In this document: positions 1 through 9,998 of the stretch, piece by piece
How the letters are laid out: each line of letters starts with the position of its first letter
Numbering within the stretch: position 1 is the first letter of the stretch
Assembly (NCBI GenBank): GCA_947623875.1
Contig: CANQII010000002.1
Coordinates: forward strand, 1 to 51,295
Length of the DNA stretch: 51,295 bases
Direction of reading: 5' to 3'
Source: an uncultured Oscillospiraceae bacterium
GTDB lineage: Bacteria; Bacillota; Clostridia; Oscillospirales; Oscillospiraceae
The notes under the pieces: model-generated
Told to the model about the DNA's origin: nothing
The model's database searches: none
What the model saw: the letters and a program-made list of their open reading frames with translations, nothing else
Translations under genes and position numbers: made by a program

Positions 1-87
1 TTCATCGACTTTTTGGCCAGCTTGCTCCACTATCGTATGATACAGAAATTTACTGAATTGAACATTCTAAAGAATACTTGTCAGTGA
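1..87 (+). CDS. 3' end of a truncated CDS (FIDFLASLLHYRMIQKFTELNILKNTCQ*), possibly a transposase C-terminus
   Basis: Open frame from window edge to TGA at 85-87; only about 28 aa visible, family uncertain. Confidence 0.3.
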   Translation, partial: FIDFLASLLHYRMIQKFTELNILKNTCQ

Positions 88-243
88 TGAGTTCCTATTT
101 GGGGCTTTCTAGAAAATGGGCGCACTTTCCCAGACCCACCAGGTTACAGAATTTTCTGGTGGGCTAAAAATGTAACAGATATTCGGGGTTTTTGGCACCA
201 GCTGGCGTTTATGTGCCCTGAATGGTGGAGGAGCGCCCAAGCA

Positions 244-1671
244 TCATGGGTGTGCTGAGCGCACTCTGCGAATTAATCGCTTAATGGATCCCCCGGGGTC
301 CTGCTCCAAAAGCGCAAAAAATCGCTTGGCCAGGTACTCCCGCACAGATGGGGCGGAGGCAACCCCCTTTGGCGGATATGTCCTCATGTAGATGCTCTCT
401 CTTGTCTCCTCCACAATGGCCGGATCGGTGGCTATAATCTGCGTAAGGCCCATGGCCATGCAAGAGCACAGAATGAACGTCTCCGTTGCCTTCAAGCAGG
501 ACAGAATCTTCTTGCGCTGCTTCTCCTCTTTAACGAGACTCAGCGGGTCTGGGGCATCGCTCGGTGAAAAGCGGTCAAGCTTCGGGGTTGATTTGGTCCA
601 GAAGCGGTAGCTGAAGCTACCGAAGTCCTGCTTAATGTCACGGAACATGCTCTCGATCTTGAAGCGATGAGCGTAGGCTTCGATCACCTTCTCCGGGGGC
701 ATCGTGAGATCGGTGGTAACAAATATGGCGTTGCCTTTTTCCGGAGTCTTGGTCAGGACAAAGCGAAGCTTCTTGTAAAGGCCTGAGCCCCAGAGCAAGT
801 CCAGGCAGAGGTACTGAACCTCCACTTCTTTGTTGTATTGGATCACAGTGGCCGTGGTGAAGTCATCTTTGCGGCTATCAAAGAGCTCTTCCACATGCAG
901 GGTTTCCCCCTTCTTGCGGGGGGCACCACGCCCCTGTTTCTTGTAGTCGGGGGGAAGCGGTTCGTATGCTACACATCTGTCCTTGGTGCGGGTTACGATA
1001 TGCAGGAGATCTCCGTCAGCATTGAGCCGATCTAGCTCTTCTAACACGCTCTTTTTCATGAAAAGCCTGTCAAGAGCTAGAAGTGATTTGCGTCCAATCA
1101 GTTGTGCCGCATGATAAGCATTTTGGACTGTTTGCACCTCGTGTATCTCGCTTCTGTGGTTGCTTCCCTCCCAAGTCGCAGTGCTTTTGAGACCATCTTG
1201 GATCGTCACGCAGATAGGACAGGATACCAGGTGATTGGTACCGATCACTATTCCCAGACCACCCAACATGTGTCCGAATATGTACTCGCCCTTGGACGAG
1301 TCCTCAGACTCTTGGTGCAGTCTCTTCACGGCCGGCATGAACCGGCCTTCAGCTGATCTCTTAACGCCATCACCGAGTAGGAGCACCCGATCGTTAAACA
1401 CATGGATTGGGGCATAGGCTGAGACGAACTGGATCCACCTATCATTCAGCGTCTGCAGGTCATAGGCATTGGAATGGAAAAATCGGATCAGTTTTTCGTA
1501 GGTAGCGCCTGGCAATGCGAGAGAACGTACAATGGCCGTTACGCCACTGTGGTCATCGTCATTGGTCAGCAGACCAAGCACTGCGGCCTTGAACCAGGTA
1601 TAGGTTTTGTCTCTGGAGAAACAGCCCTCGTACCAGGCGAAGAAGGCCTGAAGCAAGTTGAGGATTTGCAC
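244..1671 (-). CDS. DDE transposase (IS4-like superfamily)
   Basis: 475 aa; candidate catalytic residues in LLLGDGVK, LLALDRLF and RFKIESMFRDIKQDFG; GTG start with strong RBS (AAGGAGG). Confidence 0.8.
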   Translation of the reverse strand: MQILNLLQAFFAWYEGCFSRDKTYTWFKAAVLGLLTNDDDHSGVTAIVRSLALPGATYEKLIRFFHSNAYDLQTLNDRWIQFVSAYAPIHVFNDRVLLLGDGVKRSAEGRFMPAVKRLHQESEDSSKGEYIFGHMLGGLGIVIGTNHLVSCPICVTIQDGLKSTATWEGSNHRSEIHEVQTVQNAYHAAQLIGRKSLLALDRLFMKKSVLEELDRLNADGDLLHIVTRTKDRCVAYEPLPPDYKKQGRGAPRKKGETLHVEELFDSRKDDFTTATVIQYNKEVEVQYLCLDLLWGSGLYKKLRFVLTKTPEKGNAIFVTTDLTMPPEKVIEAYAHRFKIESMFRDIKQDFGSFSYRFWTKSTPKLDRFSPSDAPDPLSLVKEEKQRKKILSCLKATETFILCSCMAMGLTQIIATDPAIVEETRESIYMRTYPPKGVASAPSVREYLAKRFFALLEQDPGGSIKRLIRRVRSAHP

Positions 1672-1683
1672 GGCGGAAGCCTC

Positions 1684-1725
1684 CTTAGTAGTGAAGTGAA
1701 ATGGACATAACTATTCACCACTAAG
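1684..1725 (-). promoter_or_regulatory. Leader hairpin partly overlapping the transposase RBS
   Basis: cttagtagtgaa (1684-1695) pairs with ttcaccactaag (1714-1725), one mismatch; RBS complement cctcctt is at 1680-1686. Confidence 0.5.
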
Positions 1726-1774
1726 GGCGCGGCTTCGCCACTTTATAATATACCTTGTTTGGCGAAGCCGCGCC
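1726..1774. repeat. 15-bp perfect inverted repeat upstream of the transposase
   Basis: ggcgcggcttcgcca (1726-1740) / tggcgaagccgcgcc (1760-1774) flanking an AT-rich core. Confidence 0.85.
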
Positions 1775-2477
1775 GCACATTTATGGCCATTTGTCAAGTC
1801 TTTTTTACAAAAAACTTGCACAAACTTTTCGGCTTCGTTTTGTGTATTTTTTACAAATTTCTATTTTTGATTAATTTTTGCCAAATTACCCGGTAGTAAG
1901 GGCATGGCCACCCCGTCAGATCATTGGGCCGTTAAGGATGGACCCACAAGAATGGAGAATTCGTCACTCTCCAGTTACATACGGTTGAGGCCCAAAACAC
2001 ATTCAGGTTTTTCAAGTCCGTTCGTGTCATTTTCATGAGCTTCGCGCAATCTTTGTAAGCAACCAGGCAGACATGCCAGCCTGCAGCCGTGATCAGGCCG
2101 CTCAGTCCATTCCTTTTCCAGCTTTCTTGAAGCGTCAGCCATGAAAAATCCCCGGCTGCAATGATGCAGTCCGGGGCCTTATCATGATCAAGTCACCTGA
2201 TCGCAGGCAGTTGGAGCGAAAACACAGACACAAAACACCCCCTTTGCTAAGAATGCGTGGCCAGCAGACAGCAATGAGCAAGGAAAACCGCTTGATTATT
2301 CGCAACATGTGCTTGCATTTCATCAAGAAAAGGTATATGATTGCAGTTGCAGATGAAGGCTGATCGAGCGTAGCTTTCATATAGGCAATAACATGTCTTC
2401 TCTGATATATAGTCTTCAACAGCGTTTTGTTTCCACTTGAGATGTTTCGCATTTTACCCATTTGTATATGACAGGGG

Positions 2478-2975
2478 GTGTCTATAGTGTTTAATGTTTT
2501 TGTCAAAGGTATAGATGCTCCAAACAATATAATTGATGATGTAAATGTTGCATTCAGTGAGCTCACATTGTGTGGTGATTCTAACGAGGAGACCATTCTT
2601 GACACAATCGATGAAGCTAGTTTTTGTGATAGTATGCATTTTTATGACAGGAACGGCGCTAAAACAGCCATATCCCTCCTAAGCTCCGGGGCAAAGGCAG
2701 CTTTATTGGTCTATCACAATCCAAATAATACAATAAACTGTATTGAAATGGGTCCCAATGCACTTTCTGTGCTGTTCACGGTCACTGATACAGGGAACAT
2801 TGTTATTCATAACAAAAAGTATCTTATATCTGATTTTGGCGCTTTGGATACGGTCATAAATTATCGCGGTTTTTGCTTTTCAAGTGTGAAAGAATTCGGC
2901 GATTATTTGGATGATTTGTGGCCTGAACAACCAACAAAGGCATTGATGGAGGAATACTATGCAGACAATCTTTAA
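2478..2975 (+). CDS. Hypothetical protein, DUF4869-like by eye; first gene of a 3-gene operon (GTG start at 2478 or 2487)
   Basis: 165 aa, AT-rich; AGGGGG at 2473-2478 favours GTG 2487; motif LLSSGAKAALLVYHNPN. Confidence 0.65.
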   Translation: MSIVFNVFVKGIDAPNNIIDDVNVAFSELTLCGDSNEETILDTIDEASFCDSMHFYDRNGAKTAISLLSSGAKAALLVYHNPNNTINCIEMGPNALSVLFTVTDTGNIVIHNKKYLISDFGALDTVINYRGFCFSSVKEFGDYLDDLWPEQPTKALMEEYYADNL

Positions 2976-3339
2976 TGGCCTCCATGTGAGCGTAAACTTG
3001 GAGAAAGGCGTATATGTTTTTTTTCCGTATTCTGGGACGGGTAAGTCATACTTGGCTTCTATATTTACAGAACTATCCGCTAGTTCGAAGCGCGTATCAT
3101 CATATACTTATACCGATTACGTTCGCAACTTGTCAATTGAATCAGTCTTGGACAACTCAAAATACGACATTGTTGTAATTGACCGTTATGACATGTATTA
3201 TGGCATTGGTTTGAAAAGCATACTCCAGTTTGGAGAAAGAGGGACAGTGCTTGTAGATTGTAAACAGACGCCTACGTTCGCCCACGAAATGTGTGCCGTC
3301 ATGTATCATAAGAATACCCTGGAGGTTATTAAATTATGA
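2959..3339 (+). CDS. Small P-loop NTPase-like protein
   Basis: 126 aa; Walker A-like SGTGKSYL and Walker B-like YDIVVIDRYD; overlaps neighbours on both sides. Confidence 0.75.
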   Translation: MQTIFNGLHVSVNLEKGVYVFFPYSGTGKSYLASIFTELSASSKRVSSYTYTDYVRNLSIESVLDNSKYDIVVIDRYDMYYGIGLKSILQFGERGTVLVDCKQTPTFAHEMCAVMYHKNTLEVIKL

Positions 3340-4175
3340 TATATTTATTTGAGGATCAAGCTAATTCGACGATCCCAAGATTTTTTATATCATGTTATAA
3401 TAACGATCCGAGTGTTTGTATAGTCGAAGCGAGAAATGTTGACAATATTAATATCATTGATTGGACATCGCACAGCGTATACATTGTGTTTTCCAACGGC
3501 GACAGAAATCTAAACACCATTACACGCAAATTATTAAAAATCACAAATCACAACATCTGTGTATATTTAGACTTACTGCCAGATAATCAATCCACCTGCG
3601 AGATCTATAATTTCTTCAGTACAGGCCTCAGTTCTTTCAAGGGGCGCATTTTGGTAATGCCAATAGCAAGCATAGAGTATATCTATATTAGTTTTATACA
3701 TGATGCAGGGCTATCCTGTTATGACGATGAAGCGCAGGACATTCTCAGCAAAAAAAGATATGAGAATTCCGCATTTTGCAAGCGAACCAAAATATCACCA
3801 AAAAACTACGAAAGCTATATGAAACAGTTTTGCTCTGTCGGTTTAAAGGAATGCGCCCAAGTAAAGCGAAGTCAAAACTGGAAATCTATTGCGAAACGCG
3901 CAGAATACATGTTCATTTTCACTGACTGTATTTGCAAAAAGCAAATTAAAAATCATATTTGTCATACTTATTCGTTGCTTGATAAGAAGAGAGAATTTCT
4001 CAACAAATTTCCCGGCGTCCCCGCAATTGATTCAGACGGCTTATCAATTAAGCGCACACAAGCTGACTTGTTGAATGTACACACAACTTTAGTTACTCAA
4101 TACAATGATTGGGTTACTTCTTTTTACAGCAATCCTTCCACAAGGAAAAAATACTACATTAATGGTTTTATCTGA
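3336..4175 (+). CDS. Hypothetical protein, third gene of operon
   Basis: 279 aa; 4-bp ATGA overlap with upstream gene. Confidence 0.7.
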   Translation: MIYLFEDQANSTIPRFFISCYNNDPSVCIVEARNVDNINIIDWTSHSVYIVFSNGDRNLNTITRKLLKITNHNICVYLDLLPDNQSTCEIYNFFSTGLSSFKGRILVMPIASIEYIYISFIHDAGLSCYDDEAQDILSKKRYENSAFCKRTKISPKNYESYMKQFCSVGLKECAQVKRSQNWKSIAKRAEYMFIFTDCICKKQIKNHICHTYSLLDKKREFLNKFPGVPAIDSDGLSIKRTQADLLNVHTTLVTQYNDWVTSFYSNPSTRKKYYINGFI

Positions 4176-4329
4176 CCGATGTAGATGGTATTAACACCCC
4201 TATTCGTTGTTAGCTATTCTTTCGTGTTCGCTGCAGAAAACAAACTAGTCTTGATTTGGAACGCCCGTCACTCTTAAACTTTGTTCCAGGACTTGCATCA
4301 TGGCAAGCCTTGGATTTCTTTAGACATCA

Positions 4330-4373
4330 GATAAACCGCTGGCAGACCCGGACACTCCGGTTCTGCCAGCGGT
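4330..4373 (-). terminator. Terminator-like hairpin after pgsA
   Basis: accgctggcaga (4335-4346) / tctgccagcggt (4362-4373). Confidence 0.6.
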
Positions 4374-4404
4374 CTTGTATTTTCTTGCTCTGCGGTGCCG
4401 CTTG

Positions 4405-4941
4405 TCACTTGGACCAATTCAGCACGTCTCTGTTCTTTACAAAATATTCCACACCGGAATACAGGGTGGTGGCGGCGATCACCACCACGGCGATCCAGTT
4501 CATCACCTCGGGGATGGGCAGGTGCATCAGGCAGAGGCACACCATGGTGGAGGCGGTCTTCACCTTGCCGGACCAGCCGGCGGCCACCACACGGCCGTTG
4601 TCCACCGCCACGAGGCGCAGACCAGACACGGCAAACTCCCGCAGGATCACGATGATCACCGCCCAGTCCGGCATCACGCCCCGGGCGCAGAAGCAGATCA
4701 TGGCGGCCAGCACCAGCACCTTGTCCGCCAGCGGATCCATGAACTTGCCGAAGTCTGTCACCTGATTGTAGTGGCGGGCCACATAGCCGTCTATGAAGTC
4801 CGTGATGCTGGCGATGATAAACACCGCCAAGGCGATGTACTGCTGCCCGGGGATGGGCAGGTACCAGAGCGCCACGTACACGGGGATCAGCGCCACCCGT
4901 ATCATGGTCAGTTTATTTGCGGTATTCATTCCATTCTCCAA
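4405..4941 (-). CDS. pgsA: CDP-diacylglycerol--glycerol-3-phosphate 3-phosphatidyltransferase
   Basis: 178 aa; DFIDGYVARHYNQVTDFGKFMDPLADK CDP-alcohol phosphotransferase motif. Confidence 0.95.
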   Translation of the reverse strand: MENGMNTANKLTMIRVALIPVYVALWYLPIPGQQYIALAVFIIASITDFIDGYVARHYNQVTDFGKFMDPLADKVLVLAAMICFCARGVMPDWAVIIVILREFAVSGLRLVAVDNGRVVAAGWSGKVKTASTMVCLCLMHLPIPEVMNWIAVVVIAATTLYSGVEYFVKNRDVLNWSK

Positions 4942-4956
4942 TCCTTTCCAAAGGAA

Positions 4957-6285
4957 TCAGTCTGCGATCTCGCCGGTGAGATCTCCGTCCTCCGTGCCGG
5001 TGATGAGCACCGGCACAAAACTGCCGGCGGGCACCCGGCCGGCAGCGGTAAAGAGCACCCTGCCGTCCACCTCTACGGAGTCCCCGTAGGTGCGGCCCAC
5101 ATAGCGCCCGTCCTCAGCATCGAAGCCCTCGCAGAGCACTTCCATCTCAGAGCCCAGACGCTGCTCGTTGTACGCGTCCATGATCTCCGCCTGCAGGGCC
5201 CGGAGTGCCTCGGTGCGCTGCTCTGCGACCTCCGGGTCCACCTGGTGGTCCATCCTGGCCGCCAGAGTGCCCTCCTCGCAGGAGAACTGGAAGATGCCCG
5301 CCCGCTGGAGCTTTACCTCTTTCAGAAAGTCCCGCAGTTCCAGGAAGTCCTCCTCCGTCTCTCCAGGGAAGCCGCAGATGAGGGAGGTGCGCAGCACGAT
5401 CTCCGGCATCCGCTCCCGGAGCTTGGCAATGAGAGCCCGGATCTCTGCCCCGGTGGTGCGCCGGCGCATATCCTTCAGAATCCGGTCTGAGATGTGCTGG
5501 AAGGGGATGTCCAGGTACTTTACGATCTTCTCCTCACTGGCCACCACATCGATGAGCTCGTCTGTCACGGCCTCGGGATAGAGGTAGTGGAGACGGATCC
5601 AGTGGAAGGGCAGCTTGCAGAGCTCCCGGAGCAGGCCTGCCAGGTTGGTGCCATCTCCCAGGTCCTCCCCGTACCGGGTGATGTCCTGGGCGATCACCAG
5701 TAGCTCCTGCACCCCATTGTCCGCCAGTTCCCTCGCCTCCGCCAGCACATGCTCCATGGTGCGGCTGCGGTACCGGCCCCGGAGTTTGGGGATGATGCAG
5801 AAGGCACAGCCGTTGCTGCAGCCCTCGGCGATCTTGAGATAAGCGGTGTAGGGCGGCGTGGCCCGGATCCGCTCCCCGTCCTCATAGGTGCGGTGGATGT
5901 CTCCGAAGGACTCCGGCTGTTCTCCCGCCAGCAGCGCCTGGATGGCGGGCACCACATCGGTGTAGCTGCCGGTTCCCAGCATGCCGTCCACCTCGGGGAG
6001 CTCCTCCTTGATCTCCTCCCGGTACCGCTGGGAGAGGCATCCGGTTACCAGCAGCTTTCCCAGCTGTCCCTCCGCCTTGAGCTGTCCCAGCTCCAGGATG
6101 TTCTCAATGGCCTCCGATTTGGCCTCATCGATAAAGGCGCAGGTGTTCAACACCGCCACATCGGCGCCTGCCGGGTCTCCCGTCACGCGAAAGCCGGCCT
6201 CCCGGCAGAGGGCCATCATCTGCTCGGTGTTCACCAGGTTTTTGGCGCATCCCAGGGAGATAAACGCCACCGTACAGGGTTTCAC
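4957..6285 (-). CDS. rimO: Ribosomal protein S12 methylthiotransferase RimO
   Basis: 442 aa; SLGCAKNLVNTE and radical SAM EGCSNGCAFCIIPKLRGRYRSR. Confidence 0.95.
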   Translation of the reverse strand: MKPCTVAFISLGCAKNLVNTEQMMALCREAGFRVTGDPAGADVAVLNTCAFIDEAKSEAIENILELGQLKAEGQLGKLLVTGCLSQRYREEIKEELPEVDGMLGTGSYTDVVPAIQALLAGEQPESFGDIHRTYEDGERIRATPPYTAYLKIAEGCSNGCAFCIIPKLRGRYRSRTMEHVLAEARELADNGVQELLVIAQDITRYGEDLGDGTNLAGLLRELCKLPFHWIRLHYLYPEAVTDELIDVVASEEKIVKYLDIPFQHISDRILKDMRRRTTGAEIRALIAKLRERMPEIVLRTSLICGFPGETEEDFLELRDFLKEVKLQRAGIFQFSCEEGTLAARMDHQVDPEVAEQRTEALRALQAEIMDAYNEQRLGSEMEVLCEGFDAEDGRYVGRTYGDSVEVDGRVLFTAAGRVPAGSFVPVLITGTEDGDLTGEIAD

Positions 6286-7004
6286 GGATCAAATTCCTCC
6301 TCGTGGGTCCGCAGCCGGTCCAACGCCTCGGAGATCTCCTCCCAGCCGAATCCCCGGCGGAGGAGGAAGTCCGAGACCTTCTTCAGGTTCTCCCGGCTGG
6401 GCTCCTGTCCCCGGAGCTTCTGCCGGGCCAGTTCGAATACTTTGCTCTCCTCGTGCTCCTGTTGCTGTTCCTGTAAGGCCTCGATGGCCTCGTCCCAGTA
6501 CTCCCTGGGCACGCCCCGGCGGTACATCTCATCCCGGATCTTCCGGGGGCCGTACCCCTTGCCGGCGTAGTGCTGGGCCACGGTCACGGCATAGGAGCGG
6601 TCGTTGATGAGACCCAGTTCCTCCAGCCGGTCTGCCACAGATGCAGCGCTCTGGCGGAGGGCCTCTCTCTGCCGCTGGATGGTCTCCGGGTCCGGAGGCG
6701 TCTCCTCCTCCGGCTGGTCCGCCTTCCTCCGATGGGGCTTTCGGGGCAGCTCGGTGAGCTTGTCCAGCAGCTCTTTCCGGGACAGGGGCCGCAGAGCCAG
6801 CAGCTCTGCGGCTTTGTCCATCATGCGGCTGCGCTCACCGGCTGCGATGAGCGCGTCCGCCTCTTCATCGGTGAGTTCCTTGCCGGTGTAAAGCCCCAGG
6901 CCAACCACATCTCCCTCGCCTACCCGCTGGAGAGAGCCGTCCTCAAACCACACCAGCCACCGCCCCTTGTGGTGCTGGGACGGCTCCAGTTTCTCGATTA
7001 CCAT
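6282..7004 (-). CDS. recX: Regulatory protein RecX
   Basis: 240 aa; LLALRPLSRKELLDKL, YAGKGYGPRKIRDEMYRRGV; adjacent to recA. Confidence 0.9.
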   Translation of the reverse strand: MVIEKLEPSQHHKGRWLVWFEDGSLQRVGEGDVVGLGLYTGKELTDEEADALIAAGERSRMMDKAAELLALRPLSRKELLDKLTELPRKPHRRKADQPEEETPPDPETIQRQREALRQSAASVADRLEELGLINDRSYAVTVAQHYAGKGYGPRKIRDEMYRRGVPREYWDEAIEALQEQQQEHEESKVFELARQKLRGQEPSRENLKKVSDFLLRRGFGWEEISEALDRLRTHEEEFDP

Positions 7005-7020
7005 CGGGGCTCAGAAGTGC

Positions 7021-8124
7021 TCAGCCCTCGAAGTCGTCATCGGCGGTGATGTCCACGGAGGGTCCGGCCACCTTGGCCGGGGTGGCAGGCGCCCTGCCCA
7101 TCAAGGTCTGGGCGTTCTCCCGGATAGCTGCCTCCACCTGGTCCGAGATCTCCGGGTTCTCCTGGAAGTACTTCTTCACCGCGTCCTTGCCCTGGCCGAT
7201 GCGGGTCTCCCCCATGGAGAACCAGGAGCCGGACTTCTGGACGATATCCAGCCGCAGGGCCAGATCCACCATCTCTGCGTACTTGGAGATGCCCTCGCCG
7301 TAGATGATGTCGAACTCGGCCTCCCGGAAGGGCGGGGCCACCTTGTTCTTTACCACTTTCACCCGGGTGCGGTTGCCCACGTTGGTGCCGGCCTCCTTCA
7401 GGGCCTCCACCCGGCGGACATCCATGCGGACGGAGGCGTAGAACTTCAGGGCCCGGCCGCCGGTGGTAACCTCCGGGTTGCCGTACATCACGCCCACCTT
7501 CTCGCGCAGCTGGTTGATGAAGATCACCACGCAGTTGGTCTTGGAGATGGAACCGGCCAGCTTCCGGAGGGCCTGGCTCATGAGGCGGGCCAGCAGGCCC
7601 ACATGGGCGTCTCCCATGTCGCCCTCGATCTCCGCCCGAGGGGTCAGGGCGGCCACGGAGTCCACTACCACCACATCGATGGCGCCGGAGCGCACCAGGG
7701 CCTCGCAGATCTCCAGGCCCTGCTCACCGGTGTCCGGCTGGGAGATCAGCATGGAGTCGATGTCTACACCCAGGGCCCGGGCGTACACCGGGTCCAGCGC
7801 GTGCTCGGCGTCGATGAAGGCCGCCTCGCCGCCCCGCTTCTGGGCCTCCGCCACGATGTGCAGGGCCAGGGTGGTCTTGCCGCTGGACTCAGGGCCGTAG
7901 ATCTCGATGATACGGCCCCGGGGCACGCCGCCGATGCCCAGGGCGATGTCCAGGGCCAGGGATCCGGTGGGAATGGCCTCCACCTGGATGTGGGTGTTCT
8001 CGCCCAGGCGCATGATGGAGCCCTTGCCGAACTGCCGCTCGATCTGGGAGATGGCGGTGTCCAGGGCCTTCTTCTTATCTGCTGCGGGAGCCGGGCTCTC
8101 CAAAGGCTTCTTCTTATCTGCCAT
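7021..8124 (-). CDS. recA: Recombinase RecA
   Basis: 367 aa; [23 protein letters not shown] and [37 protein letters not shown]. Confidence 0.99.
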   Translation of the reverse strand: MADKKKPLESPAPAADKKKALDTAISQIERQFGKGSIMRLGENTHIQVEAIPTGSLALDIALGIGGVPRGRIIEIYGPESSGKTTLALHIVAEAQKRGGEAAFIDAEHALDPVYARALGVDIDSMLISQPDTGEQGLEICEALVRSGAIDVVVVDSVAALTPRAEIEGDMGDAHVGLLARLMSQALRKLAGSISKTNCVVIFINQLREKVGVMYGNPEVTTGGRALKFYASVRMDVRRVEALKEAGTNVGNRTRVKVVKNKVAPPFREAEFDIIYGEGISKYAEMVDLALRLDIVQKSGSWFSMGETRIGQGKDAVKKYFQENPEISDQVEAAIRENAQTLMGRAPATPAKVAGPSVDITADDDFEG

Positions 8125-8277
8125 AATACTTCGTTCCCTTCATAGTCGTGTGTTCCTCAGCTTCTTGGCGCCGGGAGAGCGGACCAACGGCTCTGCCTGT
8201 CCTCTCTGGCACTGAGAATATCACATGATGTGTCCCATAAATGGGACTCATCTCGAAAATTTCAAAATTTTTTCGGG

Positions 8278-9021
8278 TCAGCGTGCCGTTTCTTCCAGAA
8301 TATAGGCGACGCCGTACTTCCGGAAGCCGATCTTCTCCGCCAGGGCGATGGAGGCGATATTGTCCGCATTGCACTCCCACTGGGGACAGATCCCCAGTTC
8401 CAAGAGATGGTGTACCGCGAGGCCTGCTGTCCAGGTGCCGTAGCCCATCCGCCGATATGCCGGGAGCGTGGCAATCCCGGTGTGCTGGATCCGGTCTGGG
8501 AGATAGGGCATGTCCGGGGCATCGGCAGCGGATATCAGTCTGCCGTCCAGGAAGGTGCCGGCCAGGATGCCCCTGCCGCTCTTCTCGTCAAAGTACGCCT
8601 GCAGCCAGCCCGTAGGATCTGCCCCGGGGTGGGCCTCCCGGAAGAAAGCCTCGAACTGTGGGTAGTCTGCGGGACACAGGAGACGGGCCGATCCGAAGTC
8701 CGAGAGCCGCTCCCCATGGAAAACCATCAGCTGCTGTCTCGCAATGGGAAAGGTGCTCTCCAGGGCGGCCAGAACCGCCTCTGGAGTCTTCCCTTTTATA
8801 CGCTCCAGGAACGGCGCATACTGGGGCGCACAGGCCACCGCCAGGCTGCCCTTCCTGGCCAGGGCGTAGATCGAGAAGCGGCTGCCATAGCCGGGCAGCA
8901 CCGCATTGCGCTCTTCTGTACAGGCGAAGTGGACGCCGGATTGCACTTCCCGAAGGTCCATACCGCAGAAGCATCCGTAGAACGCCTCTGTGATCGAGAA
9001 ACGCTCCGTCTCAGACAGCAT
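8278..9021 (-). CDS. GNAT family N-acetyltransferase
   Basis: 247 aa; C-terminal GIATLPAYRRMGYGTWTAGLAVHHLLELG. Confidence 0.75.
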   Translation of the reverse strand: MLSETERFSITEAFYGCFCGMDLREVQSGVHFACTEERNAVLPGYGSRFSIYALARKGSLAVACAPQYAPFLERIKGKTPEAVLAALESTFPIARQQLMVFHGERLSDFGSARLLCPADYPQFEAFFREAHPGADPTGWLQAYFDEKSGRGILAGTFLDGRLISAADAPDMPYLPDRIQHTGIATLPAYRRMGYGTWTAGLAVHHLLELGICPQWECNADNIASIALAEKIGFRKYGVAYILEETAR

Positions 9022-9026
9022 GCCGG

Positions 9027-9926
9027 CTACTGCTCATCCTCCACCACCAGGCCGGCGAAGAGGTCCGGTCTCGGCCGCATGCCCTCTACCACACGCCAGT
9101 TGCCGGCGGGGTCCCGGTACGCCTGCACGTCCTCGTAGCCGTTCATCTCCATGAGCTGGGTCACGGCATCCACCTGGTCGAAGCCGATCTCAAAGAGCAG
9201 CTTGCCGCCGGGCCGCAGGGCGGCCATCCAGTTGGCGGCGATGGAGCGGTAGAAGTCCAGGCCGTCCTCCCCGCCGTCCAGGGCGATGCGGGGTTCCCAC
9301 TCCCGGACGGAGGGGTCCAAGGTCTCCAGGACTGAGGTGGCGATGTAGGGGGGATTGCAGACGATGAGGTCGAAGTCGGAGAAGAGGCGGGGCGGCGGCT
9401 CCAGGGCGTTCACCCGCACCACGTTCACCTGTTTGCTGAGATGGGTGCGGTTCACGTTCCGCCGGCACACTGCCAGCGCCGGCTCAGACCACTCGGCGGC
9501 GATCACCTTCACCTGAGGACAGCTGCTGGCGATGGCCAACCCTACGCAGCCGCTGCCGGCGCAGAGGTCCATCACCCAGCCGGAGCGGAGGTCCCGTGCG
9601 AAGAGGATGCCCCGGTCTGCCAGGGTCTCGGTGTCCGGCCGGGGGATCAGCACGTCCCGGCTGATCTCCAGGTTCAGGCCGTAGAAGTCCCACTCCCCCA
9701 GGATATAGGGCAGGGGCTCCCCTTTCCGCCGGCGGTCCATCAGCGCCCGGAAGCGCTTGGCCACGTTATCGGAGGCATAGAGGGGCAAATCCCGGATCAA
9801 CTGCTCCCGGGTCTTCTCCGCCGCCATGGCCAGCAGTTCCCGGGCCTCCAGCTGCGCCTGCTCTACGCCCATGGCCTTCAGCTCCCGCCGGGCGTCCAGG
9901 TAGAGGTCATTATACGTCTGCGCCAT
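9027..9926 (-). CDS. prmC: Peptide chain release factor N5-glutamine methyltransferase
   Basis: 299 aa; YILGEWDFYGLNLEISRDVLIPRPDTE and NPPYI motif. Confidence 0.95.
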   Translation of the reverse strand: MAQTYNDLYLDARRELKAMGVEQAQLEARELLAMAAEKTREQLIRDLPLYASDNVAKRFRALMDRRRKGEPLPYILGEWDFYGLNLEISRDVLIPRPDTETLADRGILFARDLRSGWVMDLCAGSGCVGLAIASSCPQVKVIAAEWSEPALAVCRRNVNRTHLSKQVNVVRVNALEPPPRLFSDFDLIVCNPPYIATSVLETLDPSVREWEPRIALDGGEDGLDFYRSIAANWMAALRPGGKLLFEIGFDQVDAVTQLMEMNGYEDVQAYRDPAGNWRVVEGMRPRPDLFAGLVVEDEQ

Positions 9927-9998
9927 CCGCTCACACGTCCTTCCGCTATCTATTTTTGTTCAGAGGAAACTGTGCCGATCTGTTTGCTTCTTTGCCCG

